In this document: positions 1 through 13,344 of the stretch, piece after piece
How positions within the stretch are numbered: position 1 is the first letter of the stretch
How the letters are laid out: each line of letters starts with the position of its first letter
NCBI GenBank assembly: GCA_032717465.1
Contig: CM064713.1
Span: 10,577,874-10,641,873 of the forward strand
DNA length: 64,000 bases
Reading direction: 5' to 3'
Source: Coenobita brevimanus
Lineage: Eukaryota; Arthropoda; Malacostraca; Decapoda; Coenobitidae
Position numbers and translations under genes: made by a program
Notes under the pieces: model-generated
Told to the model about the DNA's origin: nothing
Database searches by the model: none
What the model saw: the letters and a program-made list of their open reading frames with translations, nothing else

Positions 1-1447
1 ACACCCTCATACAGCCTTCTCTTTACATCCATTCTAACCGAACGACATCTAAACACTTTTTTCATTCCTCCCAGCACCTTTCCTACTTCATTTATTCTAA
101 ACTTCACTTCTGCATCTATTCTTCCATCCACAGCAACATGTGACCCTAGATATTTAAAACACTCTACCTCCTCAAGCAACTCGCCATTCAAAACTATATT
201 CATCCCCCTACTATCTTCCAACCTCGTACACTTCATCACTTTACTCTTATTCTCATTTACATTCAATTTCCTCCTTTCACACACCCTTCCAAACTCCTCT
301 ACCAACTGTCTCAATCTCTCCTCTGAATCAGCCACCAGTGCAGTATCATCTGCAAACAGTAGCTGCTTCAGGTTCCACTCTCCACCATCAACATTCACCA
401 GACTCAGACCTCCACCTAAAACTCTTGCATACACCTCCCTTACAACACCATCCATGTAAATGTTAAGCAACCAAGGCGACATCACACATCCCTGTTGCAG
501 CCCCACTCTCACAGGAAACCAATCACTCACAGCATTTCCCACTCTTACACACGCTCTACTATATACATAAAAACTTTTCACCCTTTTTAGTAACCTACCA
601 TCAAGTCCATATAATCTTAAAACAGTCCACAAAGCCTCCCTATCAATTCTATCATACGCTTTCTCTAAATCCATAAATGCCCAAAACACATCCTTGCCTT
701 TTGCTAAATACTTTTCACACACTTGTCTCACCACAAATACCTGATCCACGCATCCCCTCCCTCTCCTAAAGCCACACTGCTCATCACCAATCACTCCCTC
801 TGTACCCTCTCTAACTCTCATAATTAACACTCTACCATACACCTTACCTACAACACTGAACCGACTTATACCCCTAAAGCTAGTACATTCATACTTATCA
901 CCCTTGCCTTTATACAACGGGACCACACAAGCACTTTCCCAGTCAATTGGCACCATACCTTTCACAAAGCACACATTCAACAATCTTACTAACCAGTCAA
1001 CAATAGTCACTCCACCACCCTTCAGGCATTCCACAGCACACTCATCCATACCTGCAGCTTTCCCTGTTTTCATCTCCTTTACTGCCCTCTCCACTTCCAC
1101 CTTCATGATCAAAGAATCATTCAACTCTCCCAACACATTTATTCCTTGCACCCTTCCATCCGCCACAATCTCAGCCACCCTTTCCTCCTCTACATTTAAC
1201 AATCTTTCAAAATACTCTGCCCATCTCTTCCTTACTGCATCCATCTCAATTAACATCCTTCCATCCTCTGCTTTTACTCGTTCTTCCTTCCCAGACTCTC
1301 CCTATTGCACCCTTTTCACCTCCTTCCAAAATATTTTCTTATTCTGTTGAAAATTCTCTGTCAGCCGCCTACCCCACCTCTCATCTGCTGCCACGCACAG
1401 CCCTTCTCGCCCTATTCCTCTTTTCCTTATACCTCTCATATGACATA
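1..1447 (-). pseudogene. RTE-B: partial non-LTR reverse transcriptase
   Basis: On the minus strand this stretch reads as the reverse-transcriptase half of an APE-type non-LTR retrotransposon. A conserved block containing CVVPLYKGKG, then a fingers/palm segment with FMDLEKAYDR, then GLQQGCVMSPWL and finally FADDT (about 342-356) are legible in order. Downstream comes a segment with CFKYLGS, as in RTE-like proteins. Stops and frame changes interrupt it (for example in the KRVQ region near 1300), so it is dead. The 3' end lies beyond the window. On the upstream side it stops at about 1447, where the tail of RTE-A copy 1 begins; no continuation was found beyond 4645, so it is either 5'-truncated or rearranged. 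It is clearly related to, but distinct from, RTE-A: the same motif order with many substitutions. The RTE clade label is an inference from motif resemblance. Confidence 0.75.
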
Positions 1448-1449
1448 AT

Positions 1450-4400
1450 CTATTCTATCTATCTATTGCCAGACGCCTCAATCCCGTTTGGGGTGGCCAC
1501 AAACAAATCGCCTCCAAGTCGCCCTGTCCCCCGCCATTTCACTGCCCTGCTCCCAACTCACACCCCCCTCTCTCATATACCTCTCCACCCCATCCCTCCA
1601 TCTCATCCTCGGTCTCCCCCTCCCTCTTCCACCCTCCACCTCACTCACATACACTCTCTTCGTCAATCTTTCACCCTCCATCCTCTCCACATGGCCAAAC
1701 CACCTCAGTGTGTTCCTCACAACGCTTCCTATCACATCCACATCCACACCACAACGCTCCTTTATATCCTCATTCGTCAGCCTGTCTCTCCACGTGACTC
1801 CACAGGCTCCTCCTAAATAACTCATTTCCACTGCTCTCACTCTTGACTTGTGTCCTTCCAACAATGTCCAAGCTTCACTTCCGTACGTTAGAGTTGGTAT
1901 CACAATACTGTCATGTAGTAACTTTTTTACTTCCATGCTCACTTCCCTGTTTCTTATCACTGCTTTTAAGGAACCAGCAACCTTTCTTCTCTGCTGTACC
2001 CTTTCAAGCACTTCACCCTCCAAACCTCCATCCTTACTCATCACACTACCCAAATACTTAAACGTACTCACATTTTCCAATTCCTCACCATCCAACCTCA
2101 CTGTACATTCACTGACTTCACCTCTCTCAAAGACCATCACTTTACTCTTCCCTACATTCACCTTTAGGTTCCGTTTCTTACACACTCTCTCAAACTCATC
2201 CACCAAGCCTTGCAGCTCCCCTTCGTCTTCACTCAACAACACAGTATCATCTGCAAACAACAGTACAGGGAGTTTCCAAACACTATCCTCTCTCACCAGG
2301 GCCACTCCAACATCCACTACCCTACCTTGTACCTCTTTTATTACCCCATCCATGTACAGATTGAACAACCATGGAGACATGACACATCCCTGTTTCAAAC
2401 CAACTTTCACAGAGAAAAATTCACTTAGTTCACCATCCACACGCACTGCAGCCTTCGCACCATCGTACATACTCTTCACAGCATTCAACAACTTCCCATC
2501 TACTCCATATATTCTTAACACTTTCCACAATCCTTGTCTATCCACCCTGTCATATGCTTTCTCCAAATCCATGAAAGCCGCATACAACTTCTTTCCCTTC
2601 TCTAGAAACTTTTCCACTAAAGATCTAAGAATGAATATCTGATCTACACAACCTCTTCCCTTCCTAAAGCCTCCTGTTCTTCTCCAACTAATTTCTCTGT
2701 TCTTTCTCTAACTCTGTCTATAAGTAACCTACCATACACTTTTCCTATTATACTAAGAAGACAAATGCCCCTATGATTACCACACACTTCTTTTTCCCCT
2801 TTTCCTTTGTACAAGGGAATAATTATACCTGACTTCCAATCCTCCGGGACTCTACCTTCCTCCCAGGCCAATCTGCACATCTTCCACATCCATTCTACTA
2901 CTATCTCTCCCCCATGCTTCAGCATTTCACCACACACTCCATCAATTCCTGGGGCTTTCCCCGATTTAACTTTCTTCATTGCTTCCACAACTTCCATCCT
3001 ACTGATTTCTTCCTGTCTTCTCACCTCCCTCCTTCTCCCAGCCATTCCCCAGCCACTTATACTCGCATTACTTCCATCCTCCACGTTCAACAATTCCTTA
3101 AAGTGTTCTCTCCATCTGCTCACTTTTTCTCCCTTCTCCACTAGTAATCTACCATTTTTATCTTTCACTCCCCTGCTAACTTCACTTCCACCCTGTCTTA
3201 CTCTTTTCACTTCTCTCCAGAACATTTTCTTACAGTCCCTCCACTTTACACTCAAATTCCTTCCCAATTCCTCATCCACTCTCTTCTTACTCTCTCTTAC
3301 TAATCTTTTCACCTCTCTCTTCCTTTCCACATATAACTCTCTCTTCCGCCTCTCAACTTCTTCCACGCCCCTATTTCTCATCCATTCATTGTATGCTTTC
3401 TTCTTTTGTGCCACAGCCTGTTTCACCTCTTCAGTCCACCACGCTGTTCCTTGCACCCCCCTCCGTCTTCTCTTCCTTCCACACACCACATCACATGCTG
3501 CACATATTTCTTCTGTAAATATCTTACACACACCTTCCACGTCTCCCATCTGCTCCAATTCATATTTGCCCAATCGTTCCTCCACTTCTCTCTTATACTC
3601 TGCCTTTTTCTCATCCTCTTGTAACCTTTCCACTCTCCTTGCAACTACTCCTTCCTCTCGTCTTTCCCTTCTTCTATTCCTCCATCTTACTTGCAACCTA
3701 ATTCTGGCCACCACCAAGTAGTGGTCAGAAAGTCCACTCCCCCAACCTCTATACACTCTTGCATCCTTTACACATCTTCGCATCCTTTCATCCACACACA
3801 TAATCAATCATTGCCTTCCTTTCATTCAGTTCACCACCCACCCTTCTCATCACTCGCCATGTATACCTGTGGATCATTTTATGCCTGAAGAGGGTATTGG
3901 CTATTACCCACCCCCTCCCAGCACAAATGTCCACTAGCGCACTCCCATTCTCATCTATCTCAGCAGGCACACCCCACTCACCAACTATTCCATCCACCTT
4001 CACATTACCAACTTTACCATTCATATCACCAATCAAAAACACTCTCTCACTCCTTCCAAACTTTTCCATGCACACTTCCACATTTGTCCAGAACTCTTCT
4101 CTCACTCTTCTAGCACGATCTTGCGTTGGCGCATACACACACACAAACGCCCACATTTGTATTCCAACTTTCAACTTTACCCACACAATCCTTGACCCAA
4201 CTGATCCATACTGTCTTATGCTCTTCTTCCATCTTTTACTCACAACTATACACACTCCTTCCTTTGCCCTCTCATTCTCATCTACTCCTGCACATATACC
4301 CCATCCATACTCCCATTCTCTCACACTTTCTCCTCTCCATTTTGTTTCAGTTATTCCACATACATCCACTTTCGCATCCTCAAGCACCTGGACAATCTCT

Positions 4401-4645
4401 CTCTCTTTCACCTCATCATTCGCTCCTCTTACATTCCATGTACACATTACCAAGTCCTTTGTCCGGTCCTGGGTCGTCAACGTTTGGTCAGTCCTTGTCC
4501 GAGGCTTCTTGTTTGTTTTTTTAGTTAGTTGTTTTCCGGGGAGGGGCACTAACCCTCCGCCAACCCTTTTAGTCGCCTTTTACGACAAGCAGGGATACTG
4601 GGGGAGTATTCTTGAAAACCCCCCTACCCCCAGGGGGTATTTGAC
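1450..4645 (-). mobile_element. RTE-A copy 1, near full-length non-LTR retrotransposon
   Basis: About 3.2 kb on the minus strand. The 5' end (about 4550-4645) is a G-rich leader that recurs in the 27760-31058 copy. The 3' end is a short GATA-type tail (about 1450-1470), which recurs in the other copies. A single long reading frame, endonuclease then reverse transcriptase then a C-terminal WFGHVERM-type domain, occupies almost the whole length. I could not find a convincing target-site duplication for this copy. The single ORF, about 3.2 kb length and simple-repeat tail fit the RTE group, but clade placement needs a tree. Confidence 0.85.
1478..4549 (-). pseudogene. RTE-A copy 1 endonuclease/reverse transcriptase ORF, frameshifted
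   Basis: Three minus-strand frames make one protein of about 1,000 residues. 4549-3788 is the APE-like endonuclease (TWNVRG, catalytic Glu in TETKW, VYAPT, GDMNGKVG). 3807-2644 gives the endonuclease end (SDH) and the N-terminal reverse transcriptase, including GKAPGIDGVCGEML and PLYKGKGE. 2617-1478 gives FMDLEKAYDR, GLKQGCVMSPWLF, FADDT (about 2242-2257) and the C-terminal domain with GRGRPRMRWRDGV. Comparison with the other RTE-A copies shows loss of one GT from a GTGTGT run near 3797 and a 1-bp deletion near 2673; these explain the two frame breaks. The frame is open upstream without a clear ATG, so the true start is unknown. The element cannot encode an intact protein as it stands. Confidence 0.85.
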
Positions 4646-5334
4646 TTTTCCTAAAATTTGCTACCCCTGCCCTGAAGAAGTGATAAGAGGTGCAGAACTG
4701 AGGACCAAAACTGAGTTACCTTGGAAAATATAAGCTGCCGTGGCCCCACGCACATTCGTGAAAAGCTTATGGAAAAGTATTATATGCTATTAAAGTGTTT
4801 TTTTTTTTTTTTGTCTAATTAACCACCATAATACAGTAAAAAAACGTTAAAAAGTGGATGTGTTATCTCGGAAATTATTTAAGTAGCAGGTGGATTATGC
4901 ACATTGCTATAGAGTTTTCATAAAACTGCTAGGTGCTACTTAAGTGGCGTTTCCCGAAATTGGCTACTATAATGTAGGAAAAATCCAGACAGTGCCAGAT
5001 TAAGCACCAAAACTGGCGATTTCTGATATTTGTAGAGCTTTAGTGGGCCTAGACCTGCCTTTAGAGAACTAAATTAACAAGATCTGAAAGCTTACTTGCT
5101 GGATCACTTTTCACACATTGAAATGTGAGTTTTGCTAATGATTTAAACAATACGACTGTTGGCTTACTTTTACAATAAGATTTCTTTTATACTTTCTTGT
5201 GAAGCACCCGCAGTGCTGGCCAAATGTTGTTGTTGTTCCTAATTCTATCACTCATTCACTTAACTCGAGACCCCCCTCAAGGGTGGAATCACAACAGCCG
5301 CGAGCAGATATATATCTAGCGCGGCTCAGAACCT
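4646..5334. other. No recognisable gene
   Basis: Low-complexity flank with a poly(T) run near 4799-4813. Nothing here aligns by eye with the other elements of the window, and no long reading frame with recognisable domains is present. Confidence 0.5.
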
Positions 5335-5810
5335 TGACTTTAACCTACTTTCACCAATTCGTAGATTTTCATCCCTACTACACAATTATGAAATTTTGTG
5401 ATGATATCTTGAGCAGATGCATAATTATAGCTGTAACAGACACACAGACCTTCACTTCCCTTCACCAATTTCGAGCCCGTAGAAGGTTTTCATCCCCAGC
5501 ACACACGTGTAAAATAATGTGATGATCTCTTGAGCGGTTGCGAAGTTATCTTGCTAACAAACACACAGACAAACGGACAAACTGAAAACAATACTCGTAG
5601 GGGATTTTCATTCCTACAACACCTGTAAAATTTTGTTATGATATCTTTATCTGTTGCAAAGTTATCGTGGTAACTGAAAGACTGACCCTGGCCTACTTTC
5701 ACCAATTTCATATTCGTGATCGCTATGTTTTCCCTACTACACACCTGTAAAATTTTGTGAGAAAGAAAATTATTGAGAAAATTCTTGAGCTGTTGCGAAG
5801 ATATTATGCT

Positions 5811-5812
<2 letters not shown>
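5335..5812 (+). repeat. Degenerate tandem repeat, about four units of 105-130 bp
   Basis: Units start near 5343, 5455, 5585 and 5690. Each carries variants of CACCAATTTC, then TTTTCATCCCTAC, TGTAAAATTTTGTGATGATA, a CTTGAGCNGTTGCGAAG block, and CACACAGAC. The units are diverged and of uneven length. The motif ACGGACAAACTGAAAACAAT (near 5573) resembles the end of the insertion at 43049-43603, so a shared dispersed-repeat origin is possible. Not coding. Confidence 0.6.

Positions 5813-5813
<1 letters not shown>

Positions 5814-5893
<80 letters not shown>
5814..5893. repeat. (CA)n microsatellite
   Basis: About 80 bp of nearly pure CA dinucleotides. Cysteine/valine- or threonine/histidine-rich frames across it are artefacts. 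Confidence 0.97.
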
Positions 5894-5897
<4 letters not shown>

Positions 5898-6062
5898 ACA
5901 ACAATCCTAGCTACGCTATCTCCGTTGGCATGCCAGACTCATGAGGGCTGTGATGTTCTACCAAGGAATATGAAATTTTGCACCGTGGTGGGCATCTCTC
6001 TAAACCCACAGGGAATCCCAACCAACGCCATTATGCTCGAGCACGGCATTCTTTCTCTCTCT

Positions 6063-6094
6063 TTATCTATCCATCTATCTATCTATTTATTTAT

Positions 6095-6126
<32 letters not shown>

Positions 6127-6128
6127 AT
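6063..6128. repeat. (TATC)n microsatellite
   Basis: Imperfect TATC/TATT tetranucleotide repeats leading directly into the GTACCCGG repeat that follows. Confidence 0.9.
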
Positions 6129-6640
6129 ACTAGGAGGGGTACCCGGCATTGCTGGGCCAAAAGGTGAACACTCTAATCATATTTGTTCTAGTTCAATCTT
6201 CATTCTACTCCAGAAAGATAATGTACCTCTTAAGCTTTTGAAGAGGGAATATAAGAGGTCCAAGAACTTACTGTTTCAGCGTTCGCAGGCTATCGCAAAG
6301 TATTTGTGCGCACTTGTTTACTATTATGAGTCACCTCAAATGACCTCCAACTGGTGACCTCAAATCACCTCGGAGGTCAACCTCACATTGCATGTCTCTT
6401 TACCGGAGGTCATGTGAGTTTTCATGCCAAAAACTGGGCTGCTGGGTCCAGTCGTTTGGGCGTGTATTGCCGGTGACCTCAAATGAAATCGGAGGTCAAC
6501 CTCACATAGCATATGTCCGAAATGGAGGTCATGTGAGTCTCCATGCCAAATTTTTGGGCTGCATAGGTACCCGGTGTTGTCTGGTCCAGAAAAGCGAACA
6601 CCCTACCGGCGGCCTCAAATGACTAAGACCTGAATTTTGA
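6129..6640 (+). repeat. Dispersed repeat with about 119-bp internal tandem duplication
   Basis: Two similar boundary motifs, GTACCCGGCATTGCTGGG near 6138 and GTACCCGGTGTTG near 6567, each precede a GCGAACACCC- or GGTGAACACTC-like string. Between them two diverged units begin at 6353 and 6472 with GGTGACCTCAAAT and run through GGAGGTCATGTGAGT and CATGCCAAA, about 119 bp apart. Non-coding repeat; family unknown to me. Confidence 0.6.
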
Positions 6641-6749
6641 CCCCTATAGTACCATCTTTGGGTTACCCTGATTCAGAATATATACGGGTCTGGTGGTCTT
6701 TGGCTTTTGGTCTGGGCGTCATTAAAAGACAAACAAACAATGTGGTTCT

Positions 6750-7712
<963 letters not shown>

Positions 7713-7718
7713 TAAATT

Positions 7719-7726
7719 TGGCGACC
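7719..7726 (+). promoter_or_regulatory. Candidate tRNA primer-binding site
   Basis: TGGCGACC lies six bases after the 5' LTR end, where a minus-strand primer site is expected. It resembles the start of tRNA-Arg-type sites used by some insect gypsy elements, but only about eight bases agree, so the tRNA identity is tentative. Confidence 0.5.
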
Positions 7727-7796
7727 TCTTATCAGGATATTCAGGATATTATCATACAGATATTGCTTGATATTTTGTGACTGTGATTTATTCATA

Positions 7797-10559
7797 ATGT
7801 CTACTATTACTACGCTTGATGAAGCCAAAGATTTTTTGTCAAATGTGCAAACAGTGTGTGATGTAGAAAACAGAACAAAGAATGAACTTAAGCTTGTTGC
7901 TCAACAATTGGGAATTGCAGTTCACTCTCATCATTCTAAAGATCAAATTGTTGGCATGATTAATAAAACCTTGTTTAATGTAACTCCTCCAAATGAGCAA
8001 ACGCAGATTGAAATAGCTAAGTTTCAGCTAGCTCTGCAGGAGGCTCGTGTTAAGGAAGCTGAGTTTCAGGCTCGTGCTAAGGAGGCTGAGTCTCAGGCTA
8101 AGGAGGTGGAGTCTCAGGCTCGTATTCAGGAGGCTGAGTTTCAGGCACAAGTTGAAATTGCTAGGATTCAGGCAGACCATGAGTATCGCATGAAACAAGG
8201 TGGAACTGGATCATCTAGCTCTGATGATTTTGATGTGGCTAAAAATGTTAAACTTGTCCCTCCTTTTAATGAATCTGATTTAACAAAGTATTTTCAGTTG
8301 TTTGAGAGGGTAGCAACAGGTTTTAATTGGCCCCAAAAGAATTGGCCAGTACTCCTTCAAACTGTTCTCACCGGTAAAGCTCAAGTAACTTATGCATCTT
8401 TGCCTCAGGATCAATCTGATAATTATGATGTAGTTAAAAGCTTGATTCTTAAGGCCTATGAGCTTGTTCCTAAAGCCTATAGAGTAAAATTTAGGACAAC
8501 TTATAAGCAAGATAAGCAATCCCATGTTGAGTATGCAAAAATCAAAAAAGATCTGTTAGAGCAGTGGTTAAATTCTAAGAATGTGGATTCTGATTTTAGT
8601 AAATTTAAGCAGATGATTTTGCTGGAGGACTTCAAAAGGTGTATTAGTAAAGATGTAAGCCTATATCTTGATGAGAAAAGAATAGATAATTTGTCTGATG
8701 CTGCAGTTTTAGCTGATGAATACGTTCTCACTCACAAGAGATATTCTAAAGAAAAAGGGAGAGCTGGGAGTAAGTACGTTGCCTCTACTCAGAGTACAGG
8801 TAACAGGAAAGAGAATAAAGATGATGTTTCTCAGGAAGTAAATACCAGCTTCACCTCTAGATTTCAGAAATGTAAATGTACTTATTGTAGTAAGCTTGGT
8901 CATACTACGGAGAAATGTTTCAGGAGACAGCGTGATGTGAACAAAAAGGAGTCTTTAAATATTCAGTCAATTGGTCTAGTGTCCACCCTTGAGAGTTCCC
9001 AGAATTCCTTAACTGAGGTTACTGAACCTGCTTTGAGGGGTAAATTAAATTCTCATGATGGAGCTCCTCTTTTGAGCAGTAACGTGGGTGACACTCTCAA
9101 GAGTTCATGTGCTAATTTCCTGTCTGAAGGTTTTGTCAGTCCTGTGGACAGTAATGACAGGAAATCAGTTAAAATATATCGTGATACAGGTGCTTGCCAA
9201 TCCCTTATGCTGACCAGTGTTCTAGGCTCTAATGTTAATTCCTCTGATGAAACGGTAATCTTACGAGGTGTAGGGAATAATTACTTCTCTGTCCCTCTGT
9301 GCAGAATGAATTTAGAGTCTGGTTTTGTTAATGGTTCCGTTATGGTTGGGTTGGTTGAGACACTCCCAATGTCAGGTGTAACTTTCTTACTTGGAAATGA
9401 TATTGGTGGAAGTCAAGTGTGTCCAGCTCCTCAGTTGTCAAGTGAGCCAGTGGCTGCGACCCAGGATTGTGATGTCCCTGATGTGTTCCCTGCATGTGCT
9501 GTCACGAGGGCTAAGTCTAAAGTTACTGGTGACTTAGAGGATAATGATGATGATGATATTATCCTAGCTGACACTTTTCTTGCTAATTTGGACCACTCAC
9601 CAGATGAGGCAGTACCCCGTAGTGTTGATAATTTGTCTCGTCAAGAGTTGGTTGTGTTGCAGGTTGCTGACCCTGAGTTGAAAGGTCTAGCTAACACTGC
9701 TTGCAGTGAGGAAGAGTCAGCTGGTGCTTCTACTTGTTATTATATAATGTCAAGAGTACTTATGAGGAAGTGGAGACCCCCAACAGCATCAGCCGACTGT
9801 GAATTGGAGGTTGTACATCAAGTTGTCATCCCTCGTGTTTTTAGGCAGGATATCATTAGAGTGGCTCATGATTCCAGTTTGGCAGGACACCTTGGAGTGA
9901 GGAAGACTGTGGCACGCATTTTGAAACACTTCTACTGGCCAGGTATCTTCAGGGATGTTTCCTGGTATTGTAAGTCTTGTCACAGCTGTCAAGTTGTGGG
10001 GAAGTGTAATCAGACCGAAAAGGTTGCACCTCTAGTTCCCATTCCTCCTTTTGAGGCACCATTCCCCCGTGTGTTGGTGGATATTGTGGGCCCTCTTCCT
10101 AAGACTTCTTCAGGATTTTCTTATGTGTTGACCCTGATTGATATGGCTACTCGTTATCCTGAAGCCATTCCATTTAGAAATATCTCAGCAAAGAACGTGG
10201 TTAAGGAAATGCTAGGGTTCTTCACAAAGTTTGGTCTGCCCAAGGAGGTACAGTCAGACCGGGGAAATAATTTCATGTCAAATGTTTTCAAGCAGTCTCT
10301 GAAAGAGTTGGGCATCACCCAGATCACGTCTTCAGCTTACCATCCCCAGACCCAAGGAGCGTTCGAGAGATATCATCAAACACTCAAATCGATGCTCAAG
10401 AAATACTGTTTGGAACATCAGAAAGACTGGGATAAAGGTCTTCCATTCGTTGTATTTGCCGCAAGAGAATCTCCAAATGAATCACTGGGCTTCTCACCCT
10501 TTGAACTACTGTTTGGCCATGAAGTAAGAGGACCCCTTGAGCTACTCAAGGAATGCTAG
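7797..10559 (+). pseudogene. Gag-protease-integrase part of the polyprotein
   Basis: The ATG at 7797 (MSTITTLDEAK) is preferred over the one 30 bases upstream because it begins the recognisable gag. Residues about 85-125 form a charged EA-rich, probably coiled-coil stretch. A CX2CX4HX4C zinc knuckle lies at about residues 361-374. The aspartic protease motif DTGA is at about residue 463. The integrase follows directly: an HHCC zinc-binding region from about residue 691 to 731, then the catalytic triad D762, D821 and E857 (spacing 58 and 35, the classical D,D35E). The frame ends at TAG 10557-10559 in the middle of pol, and the same frame continues open after it, so this is a nonsense mutation rather than a natural end (a readthrough site is less likely). 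No RT lies between protease and integrase. Confidence 0.88.
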
Positions 10560-11281
10560 CTGTCGGAGGAAGATGACGTCAACCTGCTGGAGTATGTGAT
10601 GAAGTTCAAAGAACGGCTGTCCACTGCTTTACAGCTGGCGAGAGAGAATTTAGGAGCTGCTCAGGAGAAGATGAAGACTTGGTATGATAAGAAGTCCAGG
10701 TTACGCCACTTTCAGCCAGGAGATCAGGTTTTGATTCTGCTACCAGTGCATGGGCAACCTCTTCAAGCCAAGTTTAGTGGTCCTTATTTCGTGGAGAAGA
10801 AACTAAGTGATGTCAACTATGTCATCGCCATACCAGATCGTAGAAAGAACAAGCAACTTTGTCACATCAACATGATAAAGTTATACCACAGGAGGGACGA
10901 AAATAACCCAGTCTGCACTGTAGCTGTTCCACCCGAGTCTGCAAGTGAAGTTCTCCCATGCAGCATGAGCCTGAGTGATAGTTTGGGGAAGAATCCTGAT
11001 ATCATGAATGATCTCCAGACTAAGCTTTCTCATCTAGCTCCCGAGGAAAGGCAGGAGTTTTCGGCATTACTGCAGGAGTACCCGCAAGTGTTCCGTGCTA
11101 CTCCAGGAAAAACCACTGTGTTGATGCATGATGTCGATGTTGGAGACGCAAAGACGATTAAATTGCCTCCTTACCGTGTGAACCCAGTGAAAGTTCCTCT
11201 CATCGAGAAGGAGCTTGGCTACCTGTTGGACCACAAGATGATTGAACCTGTCAGAGCGAGTGGAGTTCTCCTGTCACTCTA
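10560..11281 (+). pseudogene. Integrase C-terminus and start of reverse transcriptase
   Basis: Continues in the same frame as the upstream gag-integrase after the TAG. It contains a GPY/F-like module (FSGPYFVEKK with HINMIKLYH downstream), diagnostic of Ty3/gypsy integrases, followed by a linker and the N-terminal RT approach (KLPPYRVNP, LLDHKMIEP). The frame is broken near 11257 by an apparent 1-bp deletion; RT sequence continues in the next frame with VPKPGGSQRLCIEYR. Confidence 0.82.
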
Positions 11282-12394
11282 GTCCCTAAGCCAGGTGGGT
11301 CACAGCGGCTTTGCATCGAGTACAGACGTGTTAATCAGATAACCAAAACAGACACTTACCCTCTCTCTCGCATAGAAGATTGCATAGACAAGATCGGAAA
11401 GGCTAGGTACATAAGTAAGTTTGATTTGTTAAAGGGATACTGGCAAGTACCTATGACTGAACGTGCTAGGGAGATCTCATGTTTTGTAACACTAGGAAAG
11501 ACTTTTGCATGTTCTGTAATGCCATATGGTATGAAGAATGCACCAGCCACATTTCAGAAGCTCATGAATGTTGTAACAGAGGGTTTGGCAGGGTGTGTTG
11601 TTTATATTGATGATGTATTAATCTTCAGTGACAACTGGAAAGATCACCTATGCCATGTCAGTAAATTTCTTGAGCGTTTGGTTCAGGCTAATCTTGTAGC
11701 TAATTTATCAAAGTGTGAGTTTGGTCAAGCTAAAGTTCAGTACCTTGGGTACGTAATTGGTGATGGACATGTTGCACCAGCAGCAGCTAAGGTTCAGGTT
11801 ATAAGTGATCTTCCCAGACCTAAAGGTAGGAAAGAGCTACAAAGATTTTTGGGAATGGTAGGTTATTACAGGAGATTTGTTCTTAACTTTTCAATTCTTG
11901 TATCACCACTTACAGACCTACTGAAAAAGGGAGTTAAATTTGTCTGGCCCGATAACTGTGAATCCTCTTTCAACAAACTTAAAGCTATCCTATTAAGTCA
12001 GCCAGTGCTCGCTACTCCAAATTTTGCTAATGGCTGTTGATGCAAGTGATACAGGAGCTGGGGCTGTTTTGCTGCAAGAGGATGGTCAGGGTATTGAACA
12101 GATGTATCTTATTACAGTAAGAAGTTCACTCCACCTCAAAAGAACTACTCAACTATTGAGAAAGAGCTTTTGGCCTTGATTTTGGGTTTACAGCATTTTT
12201 CATTTTATTTGTGTTCTGGTTTTGACCCCATAGTCATTTATACCGATCATAACCCACTGAAATTCCTTAGTAAGTTTAAAGATAAAAATCAGAGATTGAC
12301 AAGATGGAGTCTACTTCTTCAGGAGTATTCATTAGACATACAACATATCAAGGGGAAAGAAAATGTTATTGCAGATTGCTTATCTAGACTTTAG
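11282..12394 (+). pseudogene. Reverse transcriptase and RNase H
   Basis: The RT carries FDLLKGYWQVPM, MPYGMKNAPATFQ, and the catalytic YIDD box at 11603-11614, followed by LGYVIG and the FLGMVGYYRRF connection motif. A frame break near 12025 separates it from RNase H, which starts with VDASDTGAGAVLLQ. Another break near 12105 precedes IEKELLAL, YTDHNPLKFL and the C-terminal DCLSRL ending at 12394. These are Ty3/gypsy-type RT and RNase H; they sit downstream of integrase and end only about 60 bp before the 3' LTR. Confidence 0.85.
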
Positions 12395-12445
12395 ACAGAT
12401 TGTTTTAGAGTAATAAGAAATTTCCTTTGTAAATTTCTTTTTCTT

Positions 12446-12455
12446 TGTGGGGAGG
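12446..12455 (+). promoter_or_regulatory. Polypurine tract
   Basis: TGTGGGGAGG immediately abuts the TGTTACATAG start of the 3' LTR, the expected plus-strand priming site. Confidence 0.75.
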
Positions 12456-13238
12456 TGTTACATAGCCTATGATTTCATCATCCTTTGTGTAATTCTAACG
12501 TACAGTATGCTGCATGTTTGATCACGAGCGTGTTCTACCTCACTCCCCCCCTCCTCCCTTATAGTAGAGTAAGTCGTTCTTTCTGTTGTTCAGAGCAGGA
12601 TTGTCAACTCTTTGTCCCCTCTGGCTTCATTTGCGCGTCCTTCTTACAAGTTGTATCAAGCTCTGCCGGCCCCTATATAATGAGCTCAGTCTCTGCATTA
12701 ATGGCCACTTAGATCTTCTCATTTTGTTCACATCTCTGTCCTCCCCTGTACAGTTGTTATTATTGTGAGTGCTCAGGAAGTCTCCAACCATCAAGCAGCT
12801 GTGTAATTTGAATATAACTGTTATTGCATTTTTTCTTGTACTGTGTAGCGTAAGGTGTTAATTCTTAGGCCTAGTGGGGTTTTTGTGATTCATGTTTTTT
12901 GGGTGTCAGCCCTTATTAATAATATTTTGTATCTGTAATAATATATCTTGCATTCACTGAGTAGTATCTGGTATTTCATTTTATCAGGGCTGACTTAGAT
13001 AAATTTACTCTTGCTAATTTCGTGTTAATAGAGGCTATTGCAGTTAACCATATATTTAACCTGTTTTTTGCCATTACATTATCCTTATGAGTCCTGAATG
13101 TTTTGTTGTTAGTTTGAGCATTAAACTTCAACTTGTAATTTTACCTAACTCTTTGTTTTGAACCTGGAACGTTGCGGAACAGTAGTGATTTTTAGTATTC
13201 TCACTTGAAGTGTTCATTATCTTATCTGTTCCGTAACA
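12456..13238 (+). repeat. 3' LTR
   Basis: 783 bp, same boundaries as the 5' LTR with small indels (about 3-9 bp) and about 20 substitutions. Followed at 13239 by the remainder of the (TA)n target. Confidence 0.93.
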
Positions 13239-13344
13239 ATATATATATATATACTGAGACAGGCTTGTTTAGAGGGAACCGCAACTTATGTAGGAAAAGC
13301 AATACGAGTTATGCAAAGAACAACATATTTATTATGCCTTTTTA

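Noticed and set aside
1466..4733. Plus-strand Ser/Thr/Pro/Leu-rich open frames opposite RTE-A copy 1 (similar ones opposite the other RTE-A copies)
   Set aside because: They are antisense shadows of a G/A-rich coding strand; no domain, no independent start context, and the minus frame is clearly endonuclease/RT.
4646..5200. Upstream continuation of RTE-B beyond RTE-A copy 1
   Set aside because: No homologous minus-strand coding segment was found, so a nested insertion into RTE-B cannot be supported.
12395..12455. Envelope gene in the LTR element
   Set aside because: Only about 60 bp lies between the RNase H end and the 3' LTR; no env-like frame exists, so it is not a retrovirus-like errantivirus.
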